Shown here: piece by piece, positions 8,216 to 15,666 of the stretch
Position numbering within the stretch: position 1 is the stretch's first letter
Layout: the number at the start of each line of letters is the position of its first letter
Source: a virus
Length of the DNA: 26,396 nt
Reading direction: 5' to 3' (one strand)
IMG/VR virus record: IMGVR_UViG_3300033147_000114
Location: 1 to 26,396 of that record
The notes under the pieces: model-generated
Databases searched by the model: none
What the model saw: the letters and a program-made list of their open reading frames with translations, nothing else
Told to the model about the DNA's origin: nothing
Position numbers and translations under genes: made by a program

Positions 8216-9447
8216 TGGGTGACCTCGACGACCAGGGCGCCGGGGCCGTCGTCGTGGATGTCGATCGCGTCGGCGAGCTCGCGAGCTCCGTCGGCGACGC
8301 GCTCGAGGTCGTCGGTCGCGCCGGCCGCGTCGGCGAGCTCGAGGCCGTAGGTCATCTCGAGCTCGATCGTGTCGGCGTCGAGCTCGATCGTGTCGGACGC
8401 CTCGCCGCCGAGCTCGACCAGGACGGCGAGCGAGTCGGTCACGGCGACGGTGTCGGCGATCAAGTCCTCTAGCGAGGTCGCCAGGACGGCCGGCCTCACT
8501 TCCTCCTCCATGGTGATCGTGGCGGTCAGGTCCATCGCGCCGCTGGTGCCGCTCTTGTCCACAAGGACGCGGAGCTCGCGACCCACCACCCACTCGTCGA
8601 GGTCAACGATGTAGGCGTCATCCGCTCCGATCGCGAGGCCGGTGCCGGAGTCGTGGAGCGTGACGAATCCATCGTTGTAGCCAACGCGCACGCGGTCGAG
8701 CGTGTCGCCGCTGACGGCCTCGACGTTGACGGTCAGGAAGCGAAGCCGGCCGCTCGTCGGCATGACGTGGTTGAGCGAGTTGCCGCCGGTCGTGCCGGAG
8801 TCGGCCGCCGCGTTGACGGCCATCGTCGAAGCCGTCGAGCCGCTCGGAATCCGCCGCCCCCATCGCATCGTCCAGGTGCGCTTCGGCTTGTTCCACTTCA
8901 AGCCGGTCGGCATCCCGGTGCCGGCCGGAACTCGGTTGAGCTCCATGCCGTCGGCGCCGACCAGAACCTCCGCGATGCCGTTCTCGTCTCGAGAGAACAC
9001 CGAGCCCTTCGCGGTGAGAACCTCCTGGGTCAGAAACTCGACGAAGGTCGCGAGCCGGTTCCACGTCGCCGCCGTGAGGCAGTCGTTTGTGGGGTTGTCC
9101 AAGTCCTCGCCGGTGGGGATCTTTTCGGTGAGCCGCGAGTCCGTTTGGAGCGTTGCCAGGCTGGCCTTGCTCCACCATCGGAACGTCGCCCACTCGTTCG
9201 TGTCTTTGCGCTGGACCAGGATCATCACCCACAGGTCAGTCGCGCAGAAGCCGAACGTCGTATAGCACGACGGGATGGCGAACACGATGTCCGTTTCGTC
9301 CTGGCTCGCGATCGAGAACGCGGTGGCTCCATCGACCTCGACGGTGTTGCCGAACGGCGAAGCCGGAGCGAAGCCGGCGCCGGCGATCGCGACGCCGGCC
9401 TGGCCGGCTCGGCCGCGTCCTGGCGTGACGGAGAAGATTTCAGGCAC
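8212..9447 (-). CDS. IPT/TIG-domain tail appendage protein A, 411 aa
   Basis: First and most elaborate of the upstream TIG pair. A GTG at 9447 is chosen because the TIG domain begins right after it (VPEIFSVTPGRGRAGQAGVA) and a G-rich ribosome site lies just upstream; upstream in-frame sequence is Arg/Ser-rich and unlikely coding. Layout: TIG domain about 3-60, FRWWSKASLATL at about 89-100, helical region with VLTAKGSVFSRDENGIAEVL, C-terminal beta domain with FVTLHDSGTGLAIGADDAY, and an acidic repeat at about 325-411 (ADTVAVTDSLAVLVEL, SDTIELDADTIELE). It overlaps the previous gene by 8 bases. Adhesin or fibre function is inferred from the fold. Confidence 0.85.
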   Translation of the reverse strand: MPEIFSVTPGRGRAGQAGVAIAGAGFAPASPFGNTVEVDGATAFSIASQDETDIVFAIPSCYTTFGFCATDLWVMILVQRKDTNEWATFRWWSKASLATLQTDSRLTEKIPTGEDLDNPTNDCLTAATWNRLATFVEFLTQEVLTAKGSVFSRDENGIAEVLVGADGMELNRVPAGTGMPTGLKWNKPKRTWTMRWGRRIPSGSTASTMAVNAAADSGTTGGNSLNHVMPTSGRLRFLTVNVEAVSGDTLDRVRVGYNDGFVTLHDSGTGLAIGADDAYIVDLDEWVVGRELRVLVDKSGTSGAMDLTATITMEEEVRPAVLATSLEDLIADTVAVTDSLAVLVELGGEASDTIELDADTIELEMTYGLELADAAGATDDLERVADGARELADAIDIHDDGPGALVVEVTQ

Positions 9448-9811
9448 GGGGCGCCCCCCGTCTACACGCCGCCTGGATCGCCTGGACGGCCGCGCCCACT
9501 TCCTCCTGGGTTCGTCCGATCCCGATGACCTCGCCCGAGCTCCAGACAAACAGGCGACGGTCGTCGCCGAGGATGTCGCCGAACGACCAGACGCGTTGCT
9601 TGACGCCGACGCCCATCGAGAAGTCGGCCGCGCACTTGACGGCCGCCGGTCCCGAGAGGAACAAGCGCGGGAGTCCAGGGAAGCACCACATCGCCGCGAT
9701 CGCCTCGGCCATGAGCCCGCACACGTTCCCGTTGGGGCCGTCGCCGGCGCCCATGACGACCTCGCCGGTCGGCATGAGCAGAGCCCATTGGGTCGGAGGC
9801 AGAGCCGTCAT
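9440..9811 (-). CDS. hypothetical 123-aa protein between tail genes
   Basis: A 123-aa protein without a recognised family. It has three Cys residues (NVCGLM, MWCFPG, VKCAAD) but no paired CxxC motif. The frame begins 2 bases after the TAA of the 174-aa gene and ends within the start of TIG protein A, so it is embedded in the tail operon. The sequence (WALLMPTGEVVMGAGDGPNG, RLFVWSSGEVIGIGRTQEE) looks like a compact alpha/beta domain, in which a short strand with Gly turns is repeated at the two ends. It may be a tip accessory protein; function unknown. Confidence 0.78.
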   Translation of the reverse strand: MTALPPTQWALLMPTGEVVMGAGDGPNGNVCGLMAEAIAAMWCFPGLPRLFLSGPAAVKCAADFSMGVGVKQRVWSFGDILGDDRRLFVWSSGEVIGIGRTQEEVGAAVQAIQAACRRGAPRA

Positions 9812-9813
9812 CC

Positions 9814-10338
9814 TTAGCTCTCATCGTATCGGTAGGTGAGGGTCTTGCTTCCGCCGTCGCCACCGACGGCCGAGCTCGCCACTTCGAGTTGGAGCATCAC
9901 ATGATCTTGCAGGGCGCCGCCGGCGAACGGCGCGATGTCGTTCGCGCCATCGACGAAGTTGCCGGCCTGGATGATCTTCGGGATGTTCGCGGTGAAGCTG
10001 TCCACGTCAACGGCCGAGATGGCGAGCTCGGCATCCGCCGCCGTCGCCTGGACGTAGCTCGTCGAGGTTCCGAACAGAACGCGCTGGCCGTCGCCGATCG
10101 CCGAGCCGTCGGAGAAGAATCGCAAGTTGCTCAGGAAGTTGTCGGGGAGCGAGCTCGCGACAAGGAGGAAGCTCTTTCGCCAGGAGTAGGTGACGCCGGC
10201 CGCCGGCCGGTCGATCGGCGCCGCCGCATCCTGGGCGTCGTCGTCGGCGAGCTTGAAGCGGGCCGTCTGGCCGGTGATGTTCCCGCCGAGCGCGGGGCTC
10301 CCCCCGTGCAACACTCTTACCTCTACAGTCGCCGCCAT
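9814..10338 (-). CDS. probable minor tail protein, 174 aa
   Basis: A 174-aa beta-rich protein. The pattern of an N-terminal strand (ATVEVRVLHGG), GQTARFKLADDD, a Pro/Gly turn, then YSWRKSFLLVASSLP and LRFFSDG resembles small beta-sandwich proteins found in siphophage tail clusters near the tape measure gene. I recognise the pattern but not a named family. GGAGG lies 6 bases before the ATG, and the gene follows the 162-aa distal-tail-like protein after 12 bases. It has no membrane segment or catalytic motif. A virion subunit near the tail tip is the best inference. Confidence 0.82.
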   Translation of the reverse strand: MAATVEVRVLHGGSPALGGNITGQTARFKLADDDAQDAAAPIDRPAAGVTYSWRKSFLLVASSLPDNFLSNLRFFSDGSAIGDGQRVLFGTSTSYVQATAADAELAISAVDVDSFTANIPKIIQAGNFVDGANDIAPFAGGALQDHVMLQLEVASSAVGGDGGSKTLTYRYDES

Positions 10339-10350
10339 CCTGGCCTCCCT

Positions 10351-10839
10351 CTATGCCGCTCGGTGGATTCTAAACCGGAGGTCCAGACTAAAGCGCTCAT
10401 CCCGTTCCTGGTCGAACGCGAGCTCTGACTGGTCGAGGAACACATCGCGCAGGTTCGCCGTGTCGGCGTTGACTGTTTGGCCGGCCTTGTAGCCGTCGCC
10501 GGCCTGGACGACGGCGCCATCGATGACCATGCCGGCCTTGAGCGTTTGCGGGAAACTCGAGCCGGTGATGTCGATCGAGAACGGCCGCGCTTGCCGGAGC
10601 GTTCCATCGCGGCCGAAGAACGCCTCGAGGTCGGCGCGTTCGGTCGTCGTCAGGAATCCCCACGACGCATCCACGAACTGGTCGGAGCCGTCGAGGTCTT
10701 GCACGTAGACGATGCCGCCCTCGGTGATGCCGCGCCCTTGGCGAAAGTTGCGCCGATCGACATCGTTGAACTCGGCATTCCGAATCGTCGCGGTGAGCGT
10801 GACGCCCTCGGGGTTCGTGACGGTGAAGGTCCACGACAT
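10351..10839 (-). CDS. distal tail-like structural protein, 162 aa
   Basis: A 162-aa protein directly after the tape measure gene, sharing one base with its stop codon (TAATG), so the two are probably translationally coupled. It has the plan of small phage tail proteins at this spot: MSWTFTVTNPEGVTLTATIR, RRNFRQGRGITEGGIVYVQD, then FLTTTERADLEAFFGRDG at about 62-79, and a closing strand (RFSLDLRFRIHR). The middle 'tttER..L..FF' segment is characteristic of beta-sandwich tail proteins that act around the tape measure and tip. Probably a distal tail or tail-tip ring component. No enzyme motif. Confidence 0.85.
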   Translation of the reverse strand: MSWTFTVTNPEGVTLTATIRNAEFNDVDRRNFRQGRGITEGGIVYVQDLDGSDQFVDASWGFLTTTERADLEAFFGRDGTLRQARPFSIDITGSSFPQTLKAGMVIDGAVVQAGDGYKAGQTVNADTANLRDVFLDQSELAFDQERDERFSLDLRFRIHRAA

Positions 10840-13800
10840 TAGAACGGGCCGCCTTGCTTCACGCCGAGCTTCGTCTGGCGCCGGAGCTCGGGGAGCATGG
10901 CGCGAATCTGCGCCCGTGTTCCGATCGTGCTGCGATCGCTCGCGTTGATGGTGTTGTTCACGGTGACGCCTCGGTTGAGCTTGCGGAGCTCGGCCGCGCC
11001 CAGGGCGTTCGCCGCCTTCCTACGGATGACGAACTCGCCACGGTGACCGATGAACGCGCCCGTCTTTGAGAGGAAGCCGCCGCGCTGCCTGCTCTCGATC
11101 TGCCCATCGTTCCCGATCGGCCGGCCGGTGATCGAGCGCCGGCCGCTCGAGCTCGAGCGGAACGAGCCGGCGCCGCTGGCCGCGCTGGTGACGCCCTGGG
11201 CCGACGCCTTGAGTCCGTCCATCGCCTTGGCCGCCGCGTCGAGCTCGCCAGCCAGGCCGGCCTTGCCTGCCTTGTCGGCCGCCGCTTGCATCGACTTCGC
11301 GAGCCTGTCGAGCTCGGCCTTCGCCGGGTCTTTCGCCGCGTCGGCGAGCTTCCGCATCTCGTCGGCGAGCCGCTGGAACTTCGCCTGGGCCTTCGGGCCA
11401 GTCGCGTCGCCCAGGGCGACGAACTTGCGTTGGAGCTTGCCGAAGCTGCCAGGCAGGTCGGCCTTCTTAATCGCCTCGCCCGTAGACTCGAAAAGCTGCT
11501 GGGTCTTGGTGACGGCCGCCGTGAATTGCTCGGGGGTCGTGAGGCCGGCGAGGCCGTCGGTGATCTCTTGCTTGAGCTTGAGGAACGCGGGGCCGAACGC
11601 GTCGGTGCCGATGCTCCTGGCGAGCTCTTTGATCTTGTCTTTGACGGCCGTGAACGAGGCCGACACTTTGGGATCGTCGGCCGCTTCCTTCGCGAGCTTG
11701 CGGAAGCGCTGGAACAGTTGCGCGAGCGCTTCCATCGCTCCCTGCTGGCCGCCGCCGCCGCCGCCGCCGCCTCGAGCTCCTGGGCCTTGGACCATGCCGC
11801 CGAACTGGCCGGAGCCGCCGCCCTGGCCGCCCGTCGCGCCGACGGTTCCAAACTGGCCGCCGCCGCCTCGGAGTCCTGGGAAGCCGGCGCCGCGTTGGCC
11901 GCGCACGATGCCCAGGGTGAGCCGGCCGCGTGAGCCGCCGCCGCTTCGCTGGTGCCGCCGCCGGCCACCTGGACGGCCGCCGCCTGGACGGCCGCGTTTC
12001 TTCGCCGCGCTCTCGAGCTCCTTCCGTTGCTGCCGCACCGAGGTCGTCATCCGGTTGGTCTTTTTGGCCGCCTCCTCCTGGGCGTCGCCGACGCCGTCGA
12101 TCTTCTCCTTGAGCTTGTCGAAGCGCGTGCCGAGGTTGCCGAGGATCTCGACCTGCTCGGCGAGCTTGCGCGAGCTCACGGCCGCCGCGTCGCCCATCAT
12201 CTTCTCGGCGTCGGCGATCCCCTTGGCCGCCTTGTCGAACTTCTTGGCCGCGTCCTCGCCGGCGACCAGGGCGACGGCCGCCGCGATCCCCTCGGCGACG
12301 AACTTGACGGCCTTGAGCGTGCCCTCCGCGATCGTGAAGATGGCGAGGCTCGCCGCGTTGCCGGCCGTGAGGATCGCCGCGCTCGCTCCCTCAAACGCGA
12401 CGATGATGCCGGCCGCGATGCCGCCGATCGAGGAGAACGCGGTGGCCGTCTCGCTGCCGGCGATCCCTGCCGCCTTCGCCATCTCTCCGATCGCCGCGAT
12501 GATCTTCTTGATGAACAGGATCGACGACTTCACGAAGCGCCCGATGCTCTTGCCCATCTCGGTCGCCGAGTTGATGAACGCCTTGCCGTTCTTCTCGACG
12601 AACACCAGGAACTCATCGAACGCGCTGCCAGCGCTCGAGAGGTCAACGCCGACGGCCGTGAGGAATCCGTTGATGGCCGCCTTCGCGACGTTCACGAAGA
12701 TCGTGACGACGCGACCGATCTGCTCGCTTCGCTTCTGCATGAACTCGGCGAAGCTGCCGAACACCTTGCGGGCCTTCGTCACCATGTTGTTGAGCGCGGT
12801 GACGATCGGAACGAAGATCGGCGCGAGTCCCTCGCCGAGAGAACGGAACGCATCCTTCGCGCCCTGGACGACGCTCGAGAACTGGAATGCCAGAGTCCGT
12901 TCGACCTTCTTGAAAGCCGTCTCGGCCGCGCCGGTCGCGTTGCGCGTTTGCTTGAGCGTGTCGATGAACTTCTTGAAGCCGTCGCCGGCGAGGATGCTGA
13001 CGCCGTTGAGCGCTCGCACGTTCGGGAAGAACTCAACCAGTCGCCGGTTGTTCTGTCGGACGGCCGTCCGAACTTTGGTGATGGCGTCCTCGAGCCCTAG
13101 CTGGCTATCGGCGAGCGTGTCGGCCGAGACGCCGATGCTCGCGAACGCCTTGGCCGCCGACTCGCTCGGCTTGAGGATGCCGACGATGGTCGCCTTGAGC
13201 GCGGTGCTCGTCTCGGCCGTGTTCAATCCGCTCGCGGTGATCGACGCCATCGCGGCCGACATATCGGCGAAGCGCACGCCGGCCGACGCGGCGACGGGGG
13301 CGACCTGGCCGATCGACGCGGCGAGCTCGGACATCGTTGTCTTGCCGGCCTTGATCGTCGCGAACAGAACGTCGGACGCATTGTCCACGTCGATCGCCTG
13401 GCCGACAAACGCGTTCATCACGGTGGTCAACGCGTCCACGGCTTCGTCGGCCGTCGAGGCGCCGGCCGCCGCTGCCTTGAACGCGGCCTCTAGGAACGCC
13501 GGCGCCTGGGCGACGGTTCGCCCAGCCGAGATGGCTTGGTAAGCCGCCTCGGTCGCTTCGAGCACGTCAACGCCCATCGTCACCGAGAGTTGCCGGAGCT
13601 CCTTCGATAGCCTGGCGATCGCCTTGGGCTGGCCGTCGATGAGCGTCGTGACCTGAGCGAACTTCTTTTCAAACTTGGCGAACGATACGACGGCCGCGAT
13701 GCCGACGCCGGTGAGCGCCGCGCCGGCGACGGCCGAGAGCTTCGCCATCGTTTTGAGGCCGCCGGCGATCCCCTTGAACGCCTTGCCGAGTTTCGCGCCG

Positions 13801-13916
13801 GTGCTCTCGCCTTGCTTGGTGAGGTCGCCCAGGCTGCGTTGCGCCTTCTTCGACGCACCGACGAAGCCGCGAGAGTCGCCGGAGATTCTTCCTTCGAGCT
13901 CTGGGCCTCTTGCCAT
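10839..13916 (-). CDS. tail tape measure protein, 1025 aa
   Basis: This protein sets tail length and is thought to sit inside the tube and be released on infection. Evidence is the length, the position after the chaperone pair, and sequence typical of TIGR01760-like tape measures: FEKKFAQVTTLIDG, then TEAAYQAISAG, then MSELAASIGQVAPVAASAGV and a long helical remainder. Hydrophobic segments lie near residues 62-79 and 492-535, as is usual for tape measures. Residues about 637-725 are an unusual Gly/Arg-rich, probably disordered linker with a run of eight glycines. The C-terminus has GAFIGHRGEFVIRRKAANAL, a motif frequent at tape measure C-termini. It begins 3 bases after the chaperone stop. 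Assuming about 1.5 angstrom per helical residue, a tail near 150 nm would be expected; this is inference. Confidence 0.95.
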   Translation of the reverse strand: MARGPELEGRISGDSRGFVGASKKAQRSLGDLTKQGESTGAKLGKAFKGIAGGLKTMAKLSAVAGAALTGVGIAAVVSFAKFEKKFAQVTTLIDGQPKAIARLSKELRQLSVTMGVDVLEATEAAYQAISAGRTVAQAPAFLEAAFKAAAAGASTADEAVDALTTVMNAFVGQAIDVDNASDVLFATIKAGKTTMSELAASIGQVAPVAASAGVRFADMSAAMASITASGLNTAETSTALKATIVGILKPSESAAKAFASIGVSADTLADSQLGLEDAITKVRTAVRQNNRRLVEFFPNVRALNGVSILAGDGFKKFIDTLKQTRNATGAAETAFKKVERTLAFQFSSVVQGAKDAFRSLGEGLAPIFVPIVTALNNMVTKARKVFGSFAEFMQKRSEQIGRVVTIFVNVAKAAINGFLTAVGVDLSSAGSAFDEFLVFVEKNGKAFINSATEMGKSIGRFVKSSILFIKKIIAAIGEMAKAAGIAGSETATAFSSIGGIAAGIIVAFEGASAAILTAGNAASLAIFTIAEGTLKAVKFVAEGIAAAVALVAGEDAAKKFDKAAKGIADAEKMMGDAAAVSSRKLAEQVEILGNLGTRFDKLKEKIDGVGDAQEEAAKKTNRMTTSVRQQRKELESAAKKRGRPGGGRPGGRRRHQRSGGGSRGRLTLGIVRGQRGAGFPGLRGGGGQFGTVGATGGQGGGSGQFGGMVQGPGARGGGGGGGGQQGAMEALAQLFQRFRKLAKEAADDPKVSASFTAVKDKIKELARSIGTDAFGPAFLKLKQEITDGLAGLTTPEQFTAAVTKTQQLFESTGEAIKKADLPGSFGKLQRKFVALGDATGPKAQAKFQRLADEMRKLADAAKDPAKAELDRLAKSMQAAADKAGKAGLAGELDAAAKAMDGLKASAQGVTSAASGAGSFRSSSSGRRSITGRPIGNDGQIESRQRGGFLSKTGAFIGHRGEFVIRRKAANALGAAELRKLNRGVTVNNTINASDRSTIGTRAQIRAMLPELRRQTKLGVKQGGPF

Positions 13917-13919
13917 CCT

Positions 13920-14120
13920 TTACTCTGCTCCTCGCGAGCTCGCCGCTTCGTGTTCTTCGGAGTCTCTCAGTGCCGCGTAGGACAAGAGTAACACCTGCTC
14001 CTCGCGAGCGAGAGCACTGAACGAAGCGCCAGGAGGTAGGGGCCAGGGTGGAAGGTCTGGAAAGAGCTCCCACAAGCGGAGCTCCCAATAGACCTGCGTG
14101 CGTCGCTGGCCCTCCTCTAG
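13920..14120 (-). CDS. tail assembly chaperone, -1 frameshift extension (T part)
   Basis: A 66-aa open stretch with no good start of its own, in the -1 frame relative to the preceding 187-aa chaperone. It begins LEEGQRRTQVYWELRLWELF and contains ALAREEQVLLLSYAALRDSE, a pattern common in the second half of siphophage G-T chaperones. Ribosomes slipping at 14120-14126 would make a 253-aa fusion (187 + 66). In lambda-like phages a small fraction of ribosomes do this, and the fusion recruits the tape measure for tube assembly. The stop is 3 bases before the tape measure ATG. Confidence 0.88.
   Translation of the reverse strand, partial: LEEGQRRTQVYWELRLWELFPDLPPWPLPPGASFSALAREEQVLLLSYAALRDSEEHEAASSRGAE
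14064..14084 (-). promoter_or_regulatory. hairpin downstream of the frameshift site
   Basis: A perfect 7-bp stem (GAGCTCC with GGAGCTC) and a 7-base loop lies about 35 bases after the slippery heptamer in the mRNA. Classical stimulatory structures lie 5-9 bases downstream, so its role in frameshifting is uncertain. It is recorded because it is the clearest local structure. Confidence 0.35.
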
Positions 14121-14680
14121 TTTCCCGAGGTCGCGCCCAGCGCTTCGCGTGCGCCGTCGAGCTCCTCGTCTGCCAGGCCGGCGAGACGCATCGCCGCGTT
14201 GGTGAGTCGGTTGATCGCGACCAGGTCGATCCCGAACGCCTCGAGCTCGAGCCACACGGCATCGTAGTAATCGACCAGGGCGCCGGCCGGCTTGCCCTCG
14301 CCGTAGTCCTCGAGCTTGGCCTCCGTTTCGATCTGGCCGCCGATGCACTCGAGGAGCATCCCGAGGGTCTTGGCTCGGTTGTGCCGCCCCTCGAGCTCGC
14401 CGTGTTTCTCGAGCGCCTTGAGGTAGGCCGGGTCGCGTTCGTTCCTGGTCGTGATCGGCCGGCCGCCGTCGTCCTTCTGCACTCGGCCGCGCTCGTCGCG
14501 GAGCACTTCGCCGGCCGGTGCCTGTGGCGCCGGCGGCGCCTCGAGCTCGGAGTCGAGCGAGGTGATCGCGTTGAGCCTCGGTGCCTTGAGCTCGATGACC
14601 AGGGCGGTCCCGTCCTCCAGGTCGCCGAGGTTGACGCTCTCGGTCCTCGCCTTGATGCCTACGTGTCCCAGAATCTTCAT
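14117..14680 (-). CDS. tail assembly chaperone (G part), 187 aa
   Basis: Unshifted product of the tail chaperone pair, located as in most siphophages between tail tube and tape measure genes. The protein starts with a small beta domain (MKILGHVGIKARTESVNLGD, then GTALVIELKAPRLNAI). A Pro/Ala linker follows (about residues 47-57), then a charged helical C-terminal half (AYLKALEKHGELEGRHNRAK, LVAINRLTNAAMRLAGLADE). It ends ATSGN at the slippery site. A GGGAGGAG ribosome site precedes the ATG at longer than usual spacing (about 11). In known systems the free G form coats the tape measure during assembly and is absent from the virion. Confidence 0.9.
   Translation of the reverse strand: MKILGHVGIKARTESVNLGDLEDGTALVIELKAPRLNAITSLDSELEAPPAPQAPAGEVLRDERGRVQKDDGGRPITTRNERDPAYLKALEKHGELEGRHNRAKTLGMLLECIGGQIETEAKLEDYGEGKPAGALVDYYDAVWLELEAFGIDLVAINRLTNAAMRLAGLADEELDGAREALGATSGN
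14120..14126 (-). promoter_or_regulatory. programmed -1 ribosomal frameshift site GGGAAAC
   Basis: The zero frame reads TCG GGA AAC TAG, so G GGA AAC is a canonical X XXY YYZ slippery heptamer, placed immediately before the TAG stop. Slipping one base back re-pairs as GGG AAA and continues with CTA GAG GAG into the 66-codon extension. Lambda G-T uses the very similar GGGAAAG. Position, chemistry and neighbouring genes all agree. Confidence 0.93.
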
Positions 14681-14728
14681 AGCCGCTTCGCTCCTCCCAC
14701 CTGTTCGGGCCGGTGGGCCGCCGGTGTG

Positions 14729-15607
14729 TTATGCGGTCACCAACACGTCGAGGTCGTCGAGCTCGTCGGAGACGAACACGGAATCCGACAGGTTGAGCTC
14801 GATGGTTTGCTCGCTCGGTGGGCTCACGATGTCGGACGGGCCGCCAGGGGAAACGCTCGGCTTGGTGACGTAGCCGATCCCCGAGAAGGTCAACGTGTCG
14901 AACTCGTCGCCCTCGGCTTGCTCGACGCTCTCGATCGTCGCGTGGTTGATCTCGTATTGCTCGGCGATGACGCCTTCCTTCGTGAGAGCCACATCGAACT
15001 TTTCGAGAATGATGAGGAACGTGCGGCGATCGCTTTCGCAACGCGGCGACGTGATGCCCTTCGGGTCGAGCGTGCTGGTGCCGATCGCGTCGAACACGAC
15101 ATCCATATCCGTGTCGGCCGCCGCCGGGTAGACGTTGACGGTGCCGGGGTCAATCTCGAGGAACTCGGCCTCCTGGCGAAGCAAGCCGACGGGCTCGGAG
15201 AACTCGTTATCCGCCGACGGCGCGACGCCGTGCGCGAGCTTCGTGGCGATCGCCTCGCCGGTCGCGGGCTGCATCGATCCCTGCCGGTATCGGTAGGGAA
15301 CGGCCGCGAGGTTGTTGCTCGAGGGGGTGAGCGCTTTGATCTGGAAGGCCGTCGCTTCCCACACGTAATCCTCGGCCGTCTCTCGGAGCGTCTTGTCGAT
15401 GAACTTGGCAGAGAACGACCAGGCGACGGCTTCCTCATCGCCTCGACGAAGGTGGCCCAGGGCGCCGCGATCTTTGACCTGGATGGTCGTCTTGGCTCGC
15501 GTGAACGAGAAGTCTCCCTCCGTGAACGCGGCCGTTTTCTCGAGCGCCAGAGGCACATCGCCAGAGAACAAACGGATGCGTCCGTGGCGCAGGTTCTTAG
15601 TCGGCAT
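14729..15607 (-). CDS. tail tube protein paralogue 2, with C-terminal extension, 292 aa
   Basis: Second of two tandem paralogues. It shares with its neighbour KTAAFTEGDFSFTR, TIQVKxRG, SFSAKFxDKTLR, ADTDxD, IGxSTLDP and ESVEQAEGDEFDT, over essentially the whole length. The ATG at 15607 has a near-perfect AGGAGGT 7 bases upstream. Unlike the first copy, it carries about 43 extra C-terminal residues (PSVSPGGPSDIV linker, then ELNLSDSVFVSDELDDLD) that resemble the acidic repeat modules of the TIG proteins. Tube proteins of some siphophages carry an added surface domain, so this copy may be a decorated tube subunit or an end-of-tube variant. Which copy is the major subunit cannot be told from sequence. 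Confidence 0.88.
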   Translation of the reverse strand: MPTKNLRHGRIRLFSGDVPLALEKTAAFTEGDFSFTRAKTTIQVKDRGALGHLRRGDEEAVAWSFSAKFIDKTLRETAEDYVWEATAFQIKALTPSSNNLAAVPYRYRQGSMQPATGEAIATKLAHGVAPSADNEFSEPVGLLRQEAEFLEIDPGTVNVYPAAADTDMDVVFDAIGTSTLDPKGITSPRCESDRRTFLIILEKFDVALTKEGVIAEQYEINHATIESVEQAEGDEFDTLTFSGIGYVTKPSVSPGGPSDIVSPPSEQTIELNLSDSVFVSDELDDLDVLVTA

Positions 15608-15633
15608 CGTTCTGACCTCCTGGGGGCGATCGC

Positions 15634-15660
15634 CGCCGAGCTCGGGGCGCGAGCTCGGCG
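15634..15660 (-). promoter_or_regulatory. perfect hairpin between the two tail tube genes
   Basis: CGCCGAGCTCG and CGAGCTCGGCG form an 11-bp perfect stem with a 5-base loop, starting 6 bases after the stop of tube gene 1 and before the AGGAGGT of tube gene 2. No U-run follows in the mRNA sense, so it is not a standard intrinsic terminator. It could slow polymerase, mark an RNA-processing point or stabilise the 3' end of the upstream message. Confidence 0.6.
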
Positions 15661-15666
15661 ACTCGG

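Noticed and set aside
11050-13542. 830-codon open frame on the + strand
   Set aside because: Antisense of the tape measure gene. Pro/Ala/Ser-rich composition and no family features.
15634-15660. Intrinsic terminator after tail tube gene 1
   Set aside because: The stem is perfect, but no U-run follows in the mRNA sense and the next gene's ribosome site lies just beyond.
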